Assembly (NCBI GenBank): GCA_034429275.1
Contig: DAOUFU010000127.1
Coordinates: 1 to 33,743 of the forward strand
Reading direction: 5' to 3'
From: DAOUFU01 sp034429275
GTDB taxonomy: Bacteria > Chloroflexota > Anaerolineae > Aggregatilineales > Aggregatilineaceae
Length of the DNA stretch: 33,743 nucleotides
Both the position numbers and the translations under genes were made by a program. The notes beneath the pieces are model-generated. The model worked only from the letters and a program-made list of their open reading frames with translations. It had not been told where the DNA came from and searched no databases. Every line of letters begins with the position of its first letter. The first letter of the stretch is position 1. This document shows, one piece after another, positions 14,426 to 22,291 of this stretch.

Positions 14426-16411
14426 TTAGGGCAGCGTTTCGAGCGAGAGGGTGAACCGTGCCGGCTCTGTGGTGACCGGGGCCAGTCCGGAGACGATGAT
14501 CACCGCGTCACCCATCGCACCACCCACCGTGATTTCCCACTCGCCAGATGGCGCATCAGTCTCGCCCAACAGCCGGGTTACCGGCTGGGCGCTGTTGCCC
14601 GGCTGGACCAGCTGGACCAGGAAGCGCTGCGGCAGCACGTTGTCGGTCAGCAGCCAGCCTTCGCTCACCCAGCTTTGAATCGCCCATTCATCGGGGCTGC
14701 CCTCAAAGTTCTCGAAGTAGCGCGCTTCGGGGATGGCCACATCATCGATCAACATGCCCGGCTGGTTGACGGCGTCATCGGTGATGTACTCGAAGCGAAC
14801 CAGCACCTCGCCGCCGACATAGGGCGTGAGGTCGATGCGTTCCTCCACCCAGCCATCGCTCTGACCGGTATAGCCGGGGCCATAGGCGTTGCCGTGCGGG
14901 TCTTCGGTGGTGGTGCGCGCGGTCGCCTGGGGAATCCAGGTCGCGCCGCCGTCGGTTGAGATCATGACATAGGCGTAATCCCACAATTCCTCAATGTGGT
15001 ACCACGTCTTGAAGACCAGGGTGGCGCTATCCAGCCCGGTCAGGTCGAAGGCGCGAGTCAGCCGCATGTCGCTTTCATCGCCCCGGTTCGACCACCAGGC
15101 ATAGCGCCCGCTGTAAGCAGAGGTCGCGGCCAGGCCGACCGTCTCATCGCCGCTAAAGGTCAGCCGATAGGTCTGGGGCTTGATGTCGCCGGGAATGCGC
15201 AGGTAATAGCCGCCCCACTGCGGGGCGCGATATTGGACAGCGCCCGCATCCGCCGCCAGGATGCGCACCGGATTGAACGGGCGCAGCCGCGACATTTCCT
15301 CGAACACGTAGGCATAGCGACCATCGCCGACGGACTCATCCATCAGCATATTGGCAACGACCCAGTCGGCGAACAAGTCCACCACCGTGACCGGCTCACC
15401 GGTCGAAGGGTCGCGGGCGTCGATGGCGGCCAGTGTATCGGCAATGCTGGTCAGGCCGTTGGCCGCGTCGCGCACCAGGGTACGAGTCGCTTCTTCGCCG
15501 TAGCGCTCGAAGAAATACGCCACAAACATGAACGCGCTGCCATAGGACAGGCCGCGGTCGTCGCTTTCGGGCCAGGTGTTCAGTTGCAGCTCAGGGTCGC
15601 GCAAAAAGCCATCGGCAAACCAGCTCGCGCCATAGCCGGTCAGCATGGCCGACAGCTCCGAAAGGCCCTCGTTCAGCCAGCTTTCCTCGTTGCCATCGAC
15701 GGCCCACTGCACCATGTGCTGGAATTCGTGGGCCAGCGTGCTCTCATAATCCGCCGTGCCGATGGACCACTGCATCGCGTCCAGGTTGACGAAGAACATC
15801 TCCGCTTCGTTGGAATTGGGCACCGCCTGGACCGGGTACTGGCTGCTGCTGCCATAGTAGGCAGCGACCCAATCGCCCATATTGCGCGCGTGCAGGATGA
15901 TCACATGCGGATCGCCATCGATGCCGGGACTCCATTCGGTGCCGAAGACTTCGTGCACGCGCGGGCGGATCACGTTCTCGAACTGGTCCACCGATTTCTT
16001 GAGCGCGGCCATGTCGATTCCCTGAATCTCCGAGACCTCGACATAGGCGTATACATGGTCGGTCTTGTAGACCAGTTGGGCATCGACCTGGAACGACATG
16101 CCTGCCTCTGAATCCAGATTATCCACCCAGAATTTGCGCACATCTCCGATCGGGCGTTCCGGGGCGCTGGTGGGCGGTGTGGGGATGTCGGTCACGCCCA
16201 GGACGCGCCGCGCCAGGTCAATCCGGTCGCGGGGCGGAATCTCCGTTTGCTCGATCATGCGAAGAGTCTCTTCGCCGGGCGAGAGGGTGCCATCGGGTCC
16301 CTGGGCGCGCACCAGATCGCGTGGCGCAGCAGGGAATGCACTCGCCATCAGGACAATCACGAGTGCGATGGCAAGGATCGCAGCACGACGAAAACGAAAG
16401 CGATGGTTCAT
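14426..16411 (-). CDS. Secreted HExxH metalloprotease, immune-inhibitor-A-like
   Basis: The product is 661 residues. A signal peptide (NHRFRFRRAAILAIALVIVLMAS) is followed by a zinc-protease domain with HEFQHM (His 228, Glu 229, His 232) and the likely third ligand in SWLNEGLSEL (Glu about 248). The C-terminal half has jelly-roll-like segments (AYSGRYAWWSNRGDESDM, FKTWYHIEELWDYAYVMIST, GMLIDDVAIPE) typical of immune inhibitor A or MAM-like domains, then a short terminal beta domain. It should act outside the cell on protein substrates. ATG 16411 is chosen because AGGA lies 8 nt upstream and it gives a compact signal peptide; longer frames add 25 residues. It is a single gene divergent from the Fur-family gene. 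Confidence 0.88.
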   Translation of the reverse strand: MNHRFRFRRAAILAIALVIVLMASAFPAAPRDLVRAQGPDGTLSPGEETLRMIEQTEIPPRDRIDLARRVLGVTDIPTPPTSAPERPIGDVRKFWVDNLDSEAGMSFQVDAQLVYKTDHVYAYVEVSEIQGIDMAALKKSVDQFENVIRPRVHEVFGTEWSPGIDGDPHVIILHARNMGDWVAAYYGSSSQYPVQAVPNSNEAEMFFVNLDAMQWSIGTADYESTLAHEFQHMVQWAVDGNEESWLNEGLSELSAMLTGYGASWFADGFLRDPELQLNTWPESDDRGLSYGSAFMFVAYFFERYGEEATRTLVRDAANGLTSIADTLAAIDARDPSTGEPVTVVDLFADWVVANMLMDESVGDGRYAYVFEEMSRLRPFNPVRILAADAGAVQYRAPQWGGYYLRIPGDIKPQTYRLTFSGDETVGLAATSAYSGRYAWWSNRGDESDMRLTRAFDLTGLDSATLVFKTWYHIEELWDYAYVMISTDGGATWIPQATARTTTEDPHGNAYGPGYTGQSDGWVEERIDLTPYVGGEVLVRFEYITDDAVNQPGMLIDDVAIPEARYFENFEGSPDEWAIQSWVSEGWLLTDNVLPQRFLVQLVQPGNSAQPVTRLLGETDAPSGEWEITVGGAMGDAVIIVSGLAPVTTEPARFTLSLETLP

Positions 16412-16502
16412 GACAATCATCCTCATTGTGAATAGTTGCGGGTAGAGCATAGGCTGAGTATCGCACGAGCACGCCCCGCTGACCAACTGGCGGGGGTCGA
16501 GG

Positions 16503-16531
16503 TGGTCCGATGTTCACCGGGACCTTATAAT
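16503..16531 (+). promoter_or_regulatory. Candidate promoter of the Fur-family gene
   Basis: A perfect TATAAT lies at 16526-16531, with a weak -35 (TGGTCC, 16503-16508) at 17-nt spacing. Transcription would start near 16538, which excludes the upstream ATG at 16536 as the start codon of the regulator. No clear Fur-box palindrome was seen in 16412-16562. Confidence 0.4.
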
Positions 16532-16562
16532 CGGGATGAGTTGCCCACCGATCGAGGTTTTG

Positions 16563-17030
16563 ATGATGCCTGACGCCATTGACGACGCCGAAGCCCTGCT
16601 GCGCAAGCGCGGCTTCAAAGTGACTCCCCAGCGGACGCTGCTGCTGCAGGTGTTAGCTGCTCAGTCTACCTACCTGGATGCCGAAGAACTTTATGAACTG
16701 GCCCACGCCCAGGACGAGAGCATCAGCCTGGCGACCGTTTACCGCACGCTGGGCCTGTATGCGGAATTGGGCGTGGTTGAACATCGCTACACCGAGCCGG
16801 AGCACCGCCGCGAAGCCTTCCGCATGGCCGAAGGCCCCGAACAACACTACCTGACCTGCATCCGCTGCGGGAAGCGCGTGGTGATTCATGCCGACCTGCT
16901 CAACCGCATGGCGCACGAACTGGTGCGGCGTAAAGGGGTGAGTGTCACCAGCGCGTGCGCGTGCTTCACCGGATACTGCCCGGACTGTACTGAGGAAATG
17001 AAGAAGGCAGGGCAAAGCCCTCAGCCCTGA
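16563..17030 (+). CDS. Fur-family metal- or peroxide-sensing regulator
   Basis: The product is 155 residues, standard for Fur/Zur/PerR. A winged-helix N-terminus (LRKRGFKVTPQRTLLLQVL, then ISLATVYRTLGLYAELGVV) matches the DNA-binding half. Two CxxC pairs (TCIRCGK and YCPDC) form the structural zinc site near the dimer interface. The usual histidine/aspartate cluster before the first CxxC (HHDH in E. coli Fur) reads PEQHY here, so most regulatory-site ligands are not conserved. This argues against classic Fur and leaves the sensed signal open. GAGG lies 5 nt before ATG 16563 and 8 nt before ATG 16566, so either may start. It stands alone, convergent with the GAF gene; 17031-17086 holds nothing obvious. 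Confidence 0.92.
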   Translation: MMPDAIDDAEALLRKRGFKVTPQRTLLLQVLAAQSTYLDAEELYELAHAQDESISLATVYRTLGLYAELGVVEHRYTEPEHRREAFRMAEGPEQHYLTCIRCGKRVVIHADLLNRMAHELVRRKGVSVTSACACFTGYCPDCTEEMKKAGQSPQP

Positions 17031-17086
17031 TCCAGCCGCGATCCAATGGCCACAGCGCGGGCCGCTTATGCCAGTCTGAGCCGGTC

Positions 17087-17734
17087 CTATTCCGTTTCTT
17101 CACCATCCGGCGAGAGCGCCTCGCCCGAAAACGTCTCGAACTTGCGCGCGTTCGCCAGGGCGACGCTGGCCTGCGATGCCAGCGCATTGAGCACGTTGAT
17201 GTGGTGTTTGCTGTAGCGTGCCAGCGGGCGCTGGCTGTCCACATAGATCAGGCCGAGCGTCTGGTCGCCGGCCACCAGTGGCGCGGACATGATGGTGCGC
17301 AGCTTGAGGCTGGCCACGCTCTGGCGATCGCTGAATTCGCCGTCGGTCTGCGCGTCGGCCACAATCACCGGCTGGAGGGTGGTCAAGACTTCCTGCACCA
17401 CGCTCATCGAAATGGAGAACTGGTTCTCGGCCAGGTATTCGCCCTGGTACGAGCGCCCCATCTTAAAGCGCGGGCGCTGGTCATCGCCGATCATCATCAG
17501 GAAAGCGCGGTCGGCCTGGGCGAAGGACAGGGCGCTGTCGAGGATCAATGCGACCAGCTTGTGAATGTTGTGCTCGCTGTGCATGGCTTTGGTGACATGC
17601 AGCAGCAGTTGAAGCGCCATCAGCTCGTAGACATCGCCCTGTTCTTTGAGCAAGGGCAGACTTTCACGAATCTCGGCAAGCACGCGGTCGATATGTTCGA
17701 GGTTGCGTTCGTTTTGGGGGGTCGGGCTGCTCAT
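17087..17734 (-). CDS. GAF-domain protein coupled to the methyltransferase
   Basis: The product is 215 residues. An N-terminal helical region (about 1-55, LEHIDRVLAEIRESLPLL) is followed by one GAF domain (about 55-205; the pattern SAPLVAGDQTLGLIYVDSQ and the closing ALASQASVALANARKFE are typical). There is no kinase, cyclase or DNA-binding domain, so it is a stand-alone sensor or adaptor. ATG 17734 has AGGAGG 8 nt upstream, and that sequence overlaps the stop of the methyltransferase gene 3 nt away, so expression is coupled. The ligand is unknown. Confidence 0.88.
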   Translation of the reverse strand: MSSPTPQNERNLEHIDRVLAEIRESLPLLKEQGDVYELMALQLLLHVTKAMHSEHNIHKLVALILDSALSFAQADRAFLMMIGDDQRPRFKMGRSYQGEYLAENQFSISMSVVQEVLTTLQPVIVADAQTDGEFSDRQSVASLKLRTIMSAPLVAGDQTLGLIYVDSQRPLARYSKHHINVLNALASQASVALANARKFETFSGEALSPDGEETE

Positions 17735-17737
17735 CCG

Positions 17738-18859
17738 CTATTCCTCCTGCGAACAGTCGGTAGGTGGCACAGGGTCAGATGAACGGTGGACTGCGTCGCG
17801 CAGGTCATCGATCAAGACCAGTTCGCCGGTGCGCGCATCCTGGTATCGCCAGTGTGTCCATCCATTGCACGACGGGGCCTGCTTCAGGTGCGCGCCTACG
17901 GTGTGAATCGATCCGGTGATCCCGTCTGAGTGGATTCTACCATCAGGCAGGATAGTAGCGGTATGCTCCGAACGATCCAGCACCAATTGCTGCCCCGGTT
18001 GGAGCAATCCGCGGCTGACCAGTTCCTTGAAGGACACACGGCGAACCCTTTTCTGCCGCGAGACTCCCCTGACCAGCGGGTGATCGGCGCTGTAGGGCTG
18101 GACTGCACTCACACGCTGGCGCGCTGCCTCAACATAGACTGGGTCGCGCTCGATGCCGATCCAATGGCGATGCAGCATTTTGGCTGCCGCCGCGGTCGTC
18201 CCCGATCCGAGGAATGGGTCGAGCACCACGTCTCCGCACTGAGTGCTCGCCGCGATGATCCGCAGCAGCAGGTCCTCCGGCTTTTGGGTTGGGTGCAGTT
18301 TTTTGCCGTCGGAATCTTTCAAGCGCTCGGCACCCCCACATACAGGGATTTCCCACATCGAGCCGAGCTGCTTGCCGCCATTAAACAGCTTCATCTCGTG
18401 GTGGTTGAAGGTGTAGCGGCCTGTTTTGTCCCGCTTGGCCCATACCACAAATTCCACATCATTCTTCAGCCGGGTGCCGCGAAAATTGGGCATGGCATTG
18501 GGCTTATACCAGGCCACCGTGTTGAGAATCCAGAAACCGAGGTCCTGCAGGATCGCCCCGACACGGAAGATGTTGTGATAGGTGCCGGAGATCCAGATGG
18601 TGGCCGAGGGTTTCATCGCCTCGCGTACCAGACTGAGCCACCCGCGGGTGAAGTCATCATAGGCGGCGAAGCTGTCGAACCGGTCCCACGCGTCATCGAC
18701 CGCATCGACACGCGTCATGTTGGGCCGCCACAAGTCCTGGGCCAGTTGCAAGTTGTAGGGCGGGTCGGCAAAGACCAGGTCCACGCTGTCCCTGGGCAGG
18801 GTGGGCAGCACCTCGAAAGTGTCGCCGTGAATGATGCGATCCAACCCGTCCTCAGCCAT
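17738..18859 (-). CDS. CcrM/M.HinfI-like adenine-N6 DNA methyltransferase
   Basis: The product is 373 residues. It is a beta-class methyltransferase: catalytic DPPY (residues 32-35) precedes the SAM-binding DPFLGSGTT (about 214-222). Long stretches match Caulobacter CcrM from memory (FADPPYNLQL, VDAVDDAWDRFDSFAAYDDF, TYHNIFRVG, LQDLGFWILN, HPTQKPEDLL). The C-terminal RAMA-type domain (about 270-350, GSIHTVGAHLKQAPSCNGW) is also shared with CcrM and M.HinfI. The family methylates GANTC, so that target is likely but not proven. No restriction gene is nearby, so it is probably a solitary, regulatory enzyme. ATG 18859 has GGGG about 6 nt upstream. It is followed by, and coupled to, a GAF protein. 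Confidence 0.95.
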   Translation of the reverse strand: MAEDGLDRIIHGDTFEVLPTLPRDSVDLVFADPPYNLQLAQDLWRPNMTRVDAVDDAWDRFDSFAAYDDFTRGWLSLVREAMKPSATIWISGTYHNIFRVGAILQDLGFWILNTVAWYKPNAMPNFRGTRLKNDVEFVVWAKRDKTGRYTFNHHEMKLFNGGKQLGSMWEIPVCGGAERLKDSDGKKLHPTQKPEDLLLRIIAASTQCGDVVLDPFLGSGTTAAAAKMLHRHWIGIERDPVYVEAARQRVSAVQPYSADHPLVRGVSRQKRVRRVSFKELVSRGLLQPGQQLVLDRSEHTATILPDGRIHSDGITGSIHTVGAHLKQAPSCNGWTHWRYQDARTGELVLIDDLRDAVHRSSDPVPPTDCSQEE

Positions 18860-18880
18860 ATGTCGCCCCTTGCCTCGCGC

Positions 18881-19876
18881 TCAGAATCCCTGCCGCGAGA
18901 GCCGCACAAACGCCCGCATCCCCAGCACGGCGGAAACTCCCGGCAGCCAGACCAGCCCGAAGCCCATCAACGCACCGAACAGGATATCACTTTGCAGGCT
19001 GCTCTCGCCGCTGCCCGGCAGGTGCCAGCCGATCCAGCCCGCGATCAGGGCCGGGATCACCAGCACCAGCCACGCGGGCAGATTGGGCACGCGCGGCGGA
19101 GTGACCTCGTCCAGCAGCGAATCCGCCCCGCGCAGGTGCTGGGTGACCGCCAGCAGCATGACACTGTAGACCAGCAACACGACCACAATGCCCCAGCCGG
19201 GCGCGGTGATCTGCTCGTCGGCGATGCCTGCGCCCAGCGCGATCAATAGCACGCCGCCCACCGCTCCCCATTCCCATGTGCTCAGCCGCCACGAGATGTG
19301 GGCGATTCCGGCGCGGTTCAACGCGACAGCGACGATAAAAACGATCAGCGCGCAGCCCACCAGCCCTATCGCCAGGGCGGTGATCGCGTCCTCTTTTGCC
19401 ACGACCGGGATCGGATCATCGGTAGCCTGGGGCAGCCAGCGCATCCACACTCCCCAGGCGAGTCCCAGCCCCAGCGCGATCAGCATATCCAGCGGGCCGC
19501 TGGCACGCCCGCTCGCCATCAGCCGAAAGACGGCCAGCGCCAGCAGAAAGATCAAAGGGTGTGCGCCGAGGGGACGGGCAATCAGGCTGAGCGGCAGATC
19601 GCGGGTGGCCGAGTGACTGATGAGCAGGCTGTTGGTCAGACCGACCATGCCCGCGACCAGCAGCAGGCTGAGGATTTCGCGCACGTGGAAGCGCGCGATC
19701 AGATCGAGCGAGGCTGCCGCCATCGCCAGGTAGATCGCAGCCACTGCCAGCCAGCGAGTCGCGCCATAAGTGCCCGGACTCTCCCAGACACCAAACTCGC
19801 CCAGAACCAGCAGCACCCCTGCAAAGCTCAGCCGTGCGCCCCAGGCGGCCCATTGTTCACGCTGTCCCACGATCAT
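18881..19876 (-). CDS. Polytopic membrane protein of unknown function
   Basis: The product is 331 residues and almost wholly hydrophobic, with about ten candidate membrane segments, among them WLAVAAIYLAMAAASLDLIA, ILSLLLVAGMVGLTNSLLI, FLLALAVFRLMAS, GIVVVLLVYSVMLLAV and PAWLVLVIPALIAGWIG. I recognise no family and see no transporter or enzyme signature. ATG 19876 is the first start after the divergent promoter region; an AGAGG lies about 12 nt upstream, which is long. Frames starting further upstream cross the promoter and are unlikely. It ends 21 nt before the methyltransferase start, so the two may be co-transcribed. Confidence 0.7.
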   Translation of the reverse strand: MIVGQREQWAAWGARLSFAGVLLVLGEFGVWESPGTYGATRWLAVAAIYLAMAAASLDLIARFHVREILSLLLVAGMVGLTNSLLISHSATRDLPLSLIARPLGAHPLIFLLALAVFRLMASGRASGPLDMLIALGLGLAWGVWMRWLPQATDDPIPVVAKEDAITALAIGLVGCALIVFIVAVALNRAGIAHISWRLSTWEWGAVGGVLLIALGAGIADEQITAPGWGIVVVLLVYSVMLLAVTQHLRGADSLLDEVTPPRVPNLPAWLVLVIPALIAGWIGWHLPGSGESSLQSDILFGALMGFGLVWLPGVSAVLGMRAFVRLSRQGF

Positions 19877-19949
19877 GGCGGCGATTATCCTCTCTGGTCT
19901 CGGATATGCGATGCGCTGCTCTCCCCTCGCTGGCGGCGGCCCGTCCTTA

Positions 19950-20000
19950 ACTATACGCGGATCGTCTGATCCTTGAAAATTGGGGCGTAACGCGTACAAT
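19950..20000. promoter_or_regulatory. Back-to-back divergent promoters sharing one -35 hexamer
   Basis: On the plus strand, TTGAAA (19973-19978), 16 nt, then TACAAT (19995-20000) serves the GNAT gene. On the minus strand the same hexamer reads TTTCAA (19978-19973) and is followed after 17 nt by TATAGT (19955-19950), facing the membrane-protein gene. The inverted repeat GGATC-gtct-GATCC (19959-19972) fills the minus spacer. The plus promoter is convincing, the minus one less so. Confidence 0.5.
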
Positions 20001-20040
20001 GCGAACAGGCGCTGGCAGCACACAACGCGGAGTGTACCGC

Positions 20041-20631
20041 ATGACACAACCTGAACCCCAGTCATCGACCGTGATCCGGGCGATGAGTGAATATGACATC
20101 CCGCGCCTGGCAGAGATTCGGCCCGGCTTTGTCAGCCCGACCGTGCTGGAAGTCGAGCGCATCGGCAGCGGCCTGGAATGCGGGTGGCGGCTGGTCGAGC
20201 GCGCGCTGCCGGTACCGTTCGACAAGGGGGATCGCTACGATTTCGACCTGACCGAACAGGCCAACATCCGCGCGCGGCTGCGCCAGGGGGATGGGCTTCA
20301 CCTGGTGGTGGAACAGGCCGATCGACTGGTCGGCGTGTTGGATGTCACCCCGCAAGAGTGGAATCACACCGCCTGGTTGTGGAACATCATGTTGGATGTT
20401 GACGTGCGCGGGCAGGGCCTGGGCCGCGCCCTGTTCCGGCGAGCGACGACCTGGGCACGCCAGCAGGGCTACCGCGCGCTGTGCCTCGAAACGCAGACGA
20501 ACAACGTCCCGGCGTGCAAGTTTTACCTGCGGATGGGGTGCCATCTGGACGGCATCCGCGAGACATACTACACCAACGATGACCTGCGCCGCCATGAGGT
20601 GGCGATCTTTTTTAGCTATCCCCTGGCCTGA
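20041..20631 (+). CDS. GNAT acetyltransferase, streptothricin-acetyltransferase-like
   Basis: The product is 196 residues. The acetyl-CoA motif is VRGQGLGRALFRRA. Flanking segments match streptothricin acetyltransferases (SatA/Sat4 type) from memory: LDVTPQEWNHTAWLWNIMLD, ALCLETQTNNVPACKFYLRMG, and a C-terminal YYTNDD...EVAIFFSYPL. That family acetylates the beta-lysine amine of streptothricin. Here the N-terminal part is longer than in the short Sat proteins. The real substrate could be another amine. ATG 20041 has GGAG 8 nt upstream and sits about 34 nt after the predicted transcription start. It is a single plus-strand gene. Confidence 0.85.
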   Translation: MTQPEPQSSTVIRAMSEYDIPRLAEIRPGFVSPTVLEVERIGSGLECGWRLVERALPVPFDKGDRYDFDLTEQANIRARLRQGDGLHLVVEQADRLVGVLDVTPQEWNHTAWLWNIMLDVDVRGQGLGRALFRRATTWARQQGYRALCLETQTNNVPACKFYLRMGCHLDGIRETYYTNDDLRRHEVAIFFSYPLA

Positions 20632-20774
20632 TCTGGGCTTTCCCTGCGGGGGCGAGCACAGGTTCACAGGCTCTCGCTTGCCCAGGCGTCCATACGAATC
20701 GCTGATGATCTGCCCTTGCCGCTGTGCCGCCACAAGCGGGCCGCTCTGCTCTTGCCCCGGCAGTTTGCGGCTAA

Positions 20775-20933
20775 GGGGATGGAGAGTGGTACTTCGCCGA
20801 TGATGTGAAATGGACCAATCCAGGCCCGGTAATCGCGGCTAACCTGGCGCAGCAGGGCGGTCACGGGGCCTGGATTGGGTCCAAAATGCCGGGCCAACCG
20901 ATCACCGGGACGCTGTATGGGCTGGTGCAGTGA
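20775..20933 (+). pseudogene. C-terminal remnant of a decayed gene
   Basis: A 52-codon stretch runs from a TAA (20772-20774) to a TGA (20931-20933) with no usable start. It reads like protein (EWYFADDVKWTNPG, then GAWIGSKMPGQPITGTLYG). The frame just upstream changes at ATGGAGAGTGGTAC, as if a base were lost or gained. I do not recognise the family. Its last 32 bases overlap the 3' end of the antiparallel fabH. The whole spacer 20632-20901 holds no other gene. Confidence 0.35.
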
Positions 20934-22233
20934 CCGTCGATTCGGCGGGGCGCTCCGGCGTGCTCAGGGTGGATACTGCCGCGGCTGGTCCGCTCAGCGG
21001 CTTGGGGGCGTGCTGGCTCCAGGATCGCCGCCAGCGGCGCAGCCGCGCGCGCGGTGAGTGGTGGACCATCCAGCGCCAGACGGTGCGCTGATACCAGCGG
21101 CGCGCATTGGCCCAGGTGCGCTCGGTGCCGGCCTGGGGCTGGCGCAGCACCGAGGCCAGTGCCGGGGCTAACGCGCCCTGGGGCGCGCCCCATTCGATCA
21201 CTGCCGCACCCCAGGCCAGCCCGCCACCAAAACCCACCAGCGCCACCAGGTCACCGGGCTGCACGCGCCCGGTCTCGATGGCCTCGGCCAGCGCGATCGG
21301 GATCGAGGCGGCAGAGGTGTTGCCATAGCGCGACAGGTTGCTGTAGGCGATCTCCGGCGCGATGCCGAGCGAATCAATCGCAATGTCGATGATGCGCTGG
21401 TTGGCCTGGTGCGGGATCAACAGGTCGAGATCACCCGGCTCCAGCCCGACCTGGGCCAGGGCAGTCGTGACTCCGCCCGCCAGCGCGTCTTTGGCGAACT
21501 GGAAGACGCATTTACCATCCATATACAGGGTATGCATCTGGTGCAGGCCGTCGCGCAGATAGGTTTCGCGGCTGTTGACGGTGGGCAGCGTCAGCAGGTC
21601 CCAGCCGGAGCCATCTGAGCGGGTGAACGTGGTCAGCACGCCGCCGGGCTGATCGCTGCCGCGCAGCACCAGCGCACCCGCGCCATCGCCGAACAACACG
21701 CATGTCTTGCGATCCTTCCAATCGAGCACGCGGCTCATGGTCTCCGCGCCGATCACCAGTGCTGTGTTGACACTGCCCGCGCGCACCTTGTTCGCTGCCA
21801 GGTCGAGCGCATACACAAAGCCAGCGCAGGCCGCGCTGACATCGCTGGCCCCGGCGTTCACTGCCCCCAGCCGATCCTGCACGATGCTGGCCGTACTGGG
21901 GAAGATATATTCCGGGGTGGAAGTCGCCACGATGATGAAGTCCACTTCCGAAGGCAGGACATTGGCCACACGCAGGGCTTTTTGCGCTGCGCGGACGGCG
22001 AGGTCGGTAGTGGTTTCGCCCTTGGCGGCGATGCGGCGCTCGTGGATGCCGGTGCGCGGGAAAATCCAGGCATCATCCACGCCGACCAGCGGCTTGAAGT
22101 CGTCGTTGCGCATGATGCGCGATGGGACTTCCATGCCCCACCCGGTGACATGAGCATAGCGCAGCGTCCGCGCCTGGAACGCGTGGGCGGTGCGCGCATT
22201 GCGAGAAAATGAGACGTGCGACGTGTCGCTCAT
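20902..22233 (-). CDS. fabH: 3-oxoacyl-ACP synthase III (FabH family) with C-terminal extension
   Basis: The product is 443 residues against about 320-335 in typical FabH. FabH condenses acetyl-CoA or another starter acyl-CoA with malonyl-ACP to begin fatty acid synthesis. The catalytic triad is complete: Cys 136 in SAACAGF, His 275 in IPHQANQR and Asn 305 in SRYGNTSAAS, with the closing GFGGGLAWGAAVIEW. The fold ends near residue 349. About 94 more residues follow: an Arg/Trp-rich helix (WYQRTVWRWMVHH, RARLRRWRRSW), then a Pro/Ala/Thr-rich tail whose last codons run into the decayed gene on the other strand. ATG 22233 is preferred over TTG 22245. A related starter-unit synthase (OleC/ChlB6-like) is possible. 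Confidence 0.9.
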   Translation of the reverse strand: MSDTSHVSFSRNARTAHAFQARTLRYAHVTGWGMEVPSRIMRNDDFKPLVGVDDAWIFPRTGIHERRIAAKGETTTDLAVRAAQKALRVANVLPSEVDFIIVATSTPEYIFPSTASIVQDRLGAVNAGASDVSAACAGFVYALDLAANKVRAGSVNTALVIGAETMSRVLDWKDRKTCVLFGDGAGALVLRGSDQPGGVLTTFTRSDGSGWDLLTLPTVNSRETYLRDGLHQMHTLYMDGKCVFQFAKDALAGGVTTALAQVGLEPGDLDLLIPHQANQRIIDIAIDSLGIAPEIAYSNLSRYGNTSAASIPIALAEAIETGRVQPGDLVALVGFGGGLAWGAAVIEWGAPQGALAPALASVLRQPQAGTERTWANARRWYQRTVWRWMVHHSPRARLRRWRRSWSQHAPKPLSGPAAAVSTLSTPERPAESTVTAPAHTASR

Positions 22234-22257
22234 AGAAGTACACAATCCTCTCCCGAT

Positions 22258-22283
22258 GTGGGCGCGAGTCCAGTCGCGCCCAC
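22258..22283. promoter_or_regulatory. Perfect 10-bp inverted repeat upstream of fabH
   Basis: GTGGGCGCGA (22258-22267), a 6-nt centre, and TCGCGCCCAC (22274-22283). There is no T-tract on either side, so it is not an ordinary terminator. It lies 25 nt upstream of the fabH start codon, in its leader or promoter region, and could be an operator or an mRNA hairpin. A GAGTC (GANTC) lies at 22266-22270. Confidence 0.5.
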
Positions 22284-22291
22284 CCTTCAGT

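Noticed and set aside
17031..17086. Terminator between the convergent Fur and GAF genes
   Set aside because: No stem of useful length and no T-tract could be found by eye.
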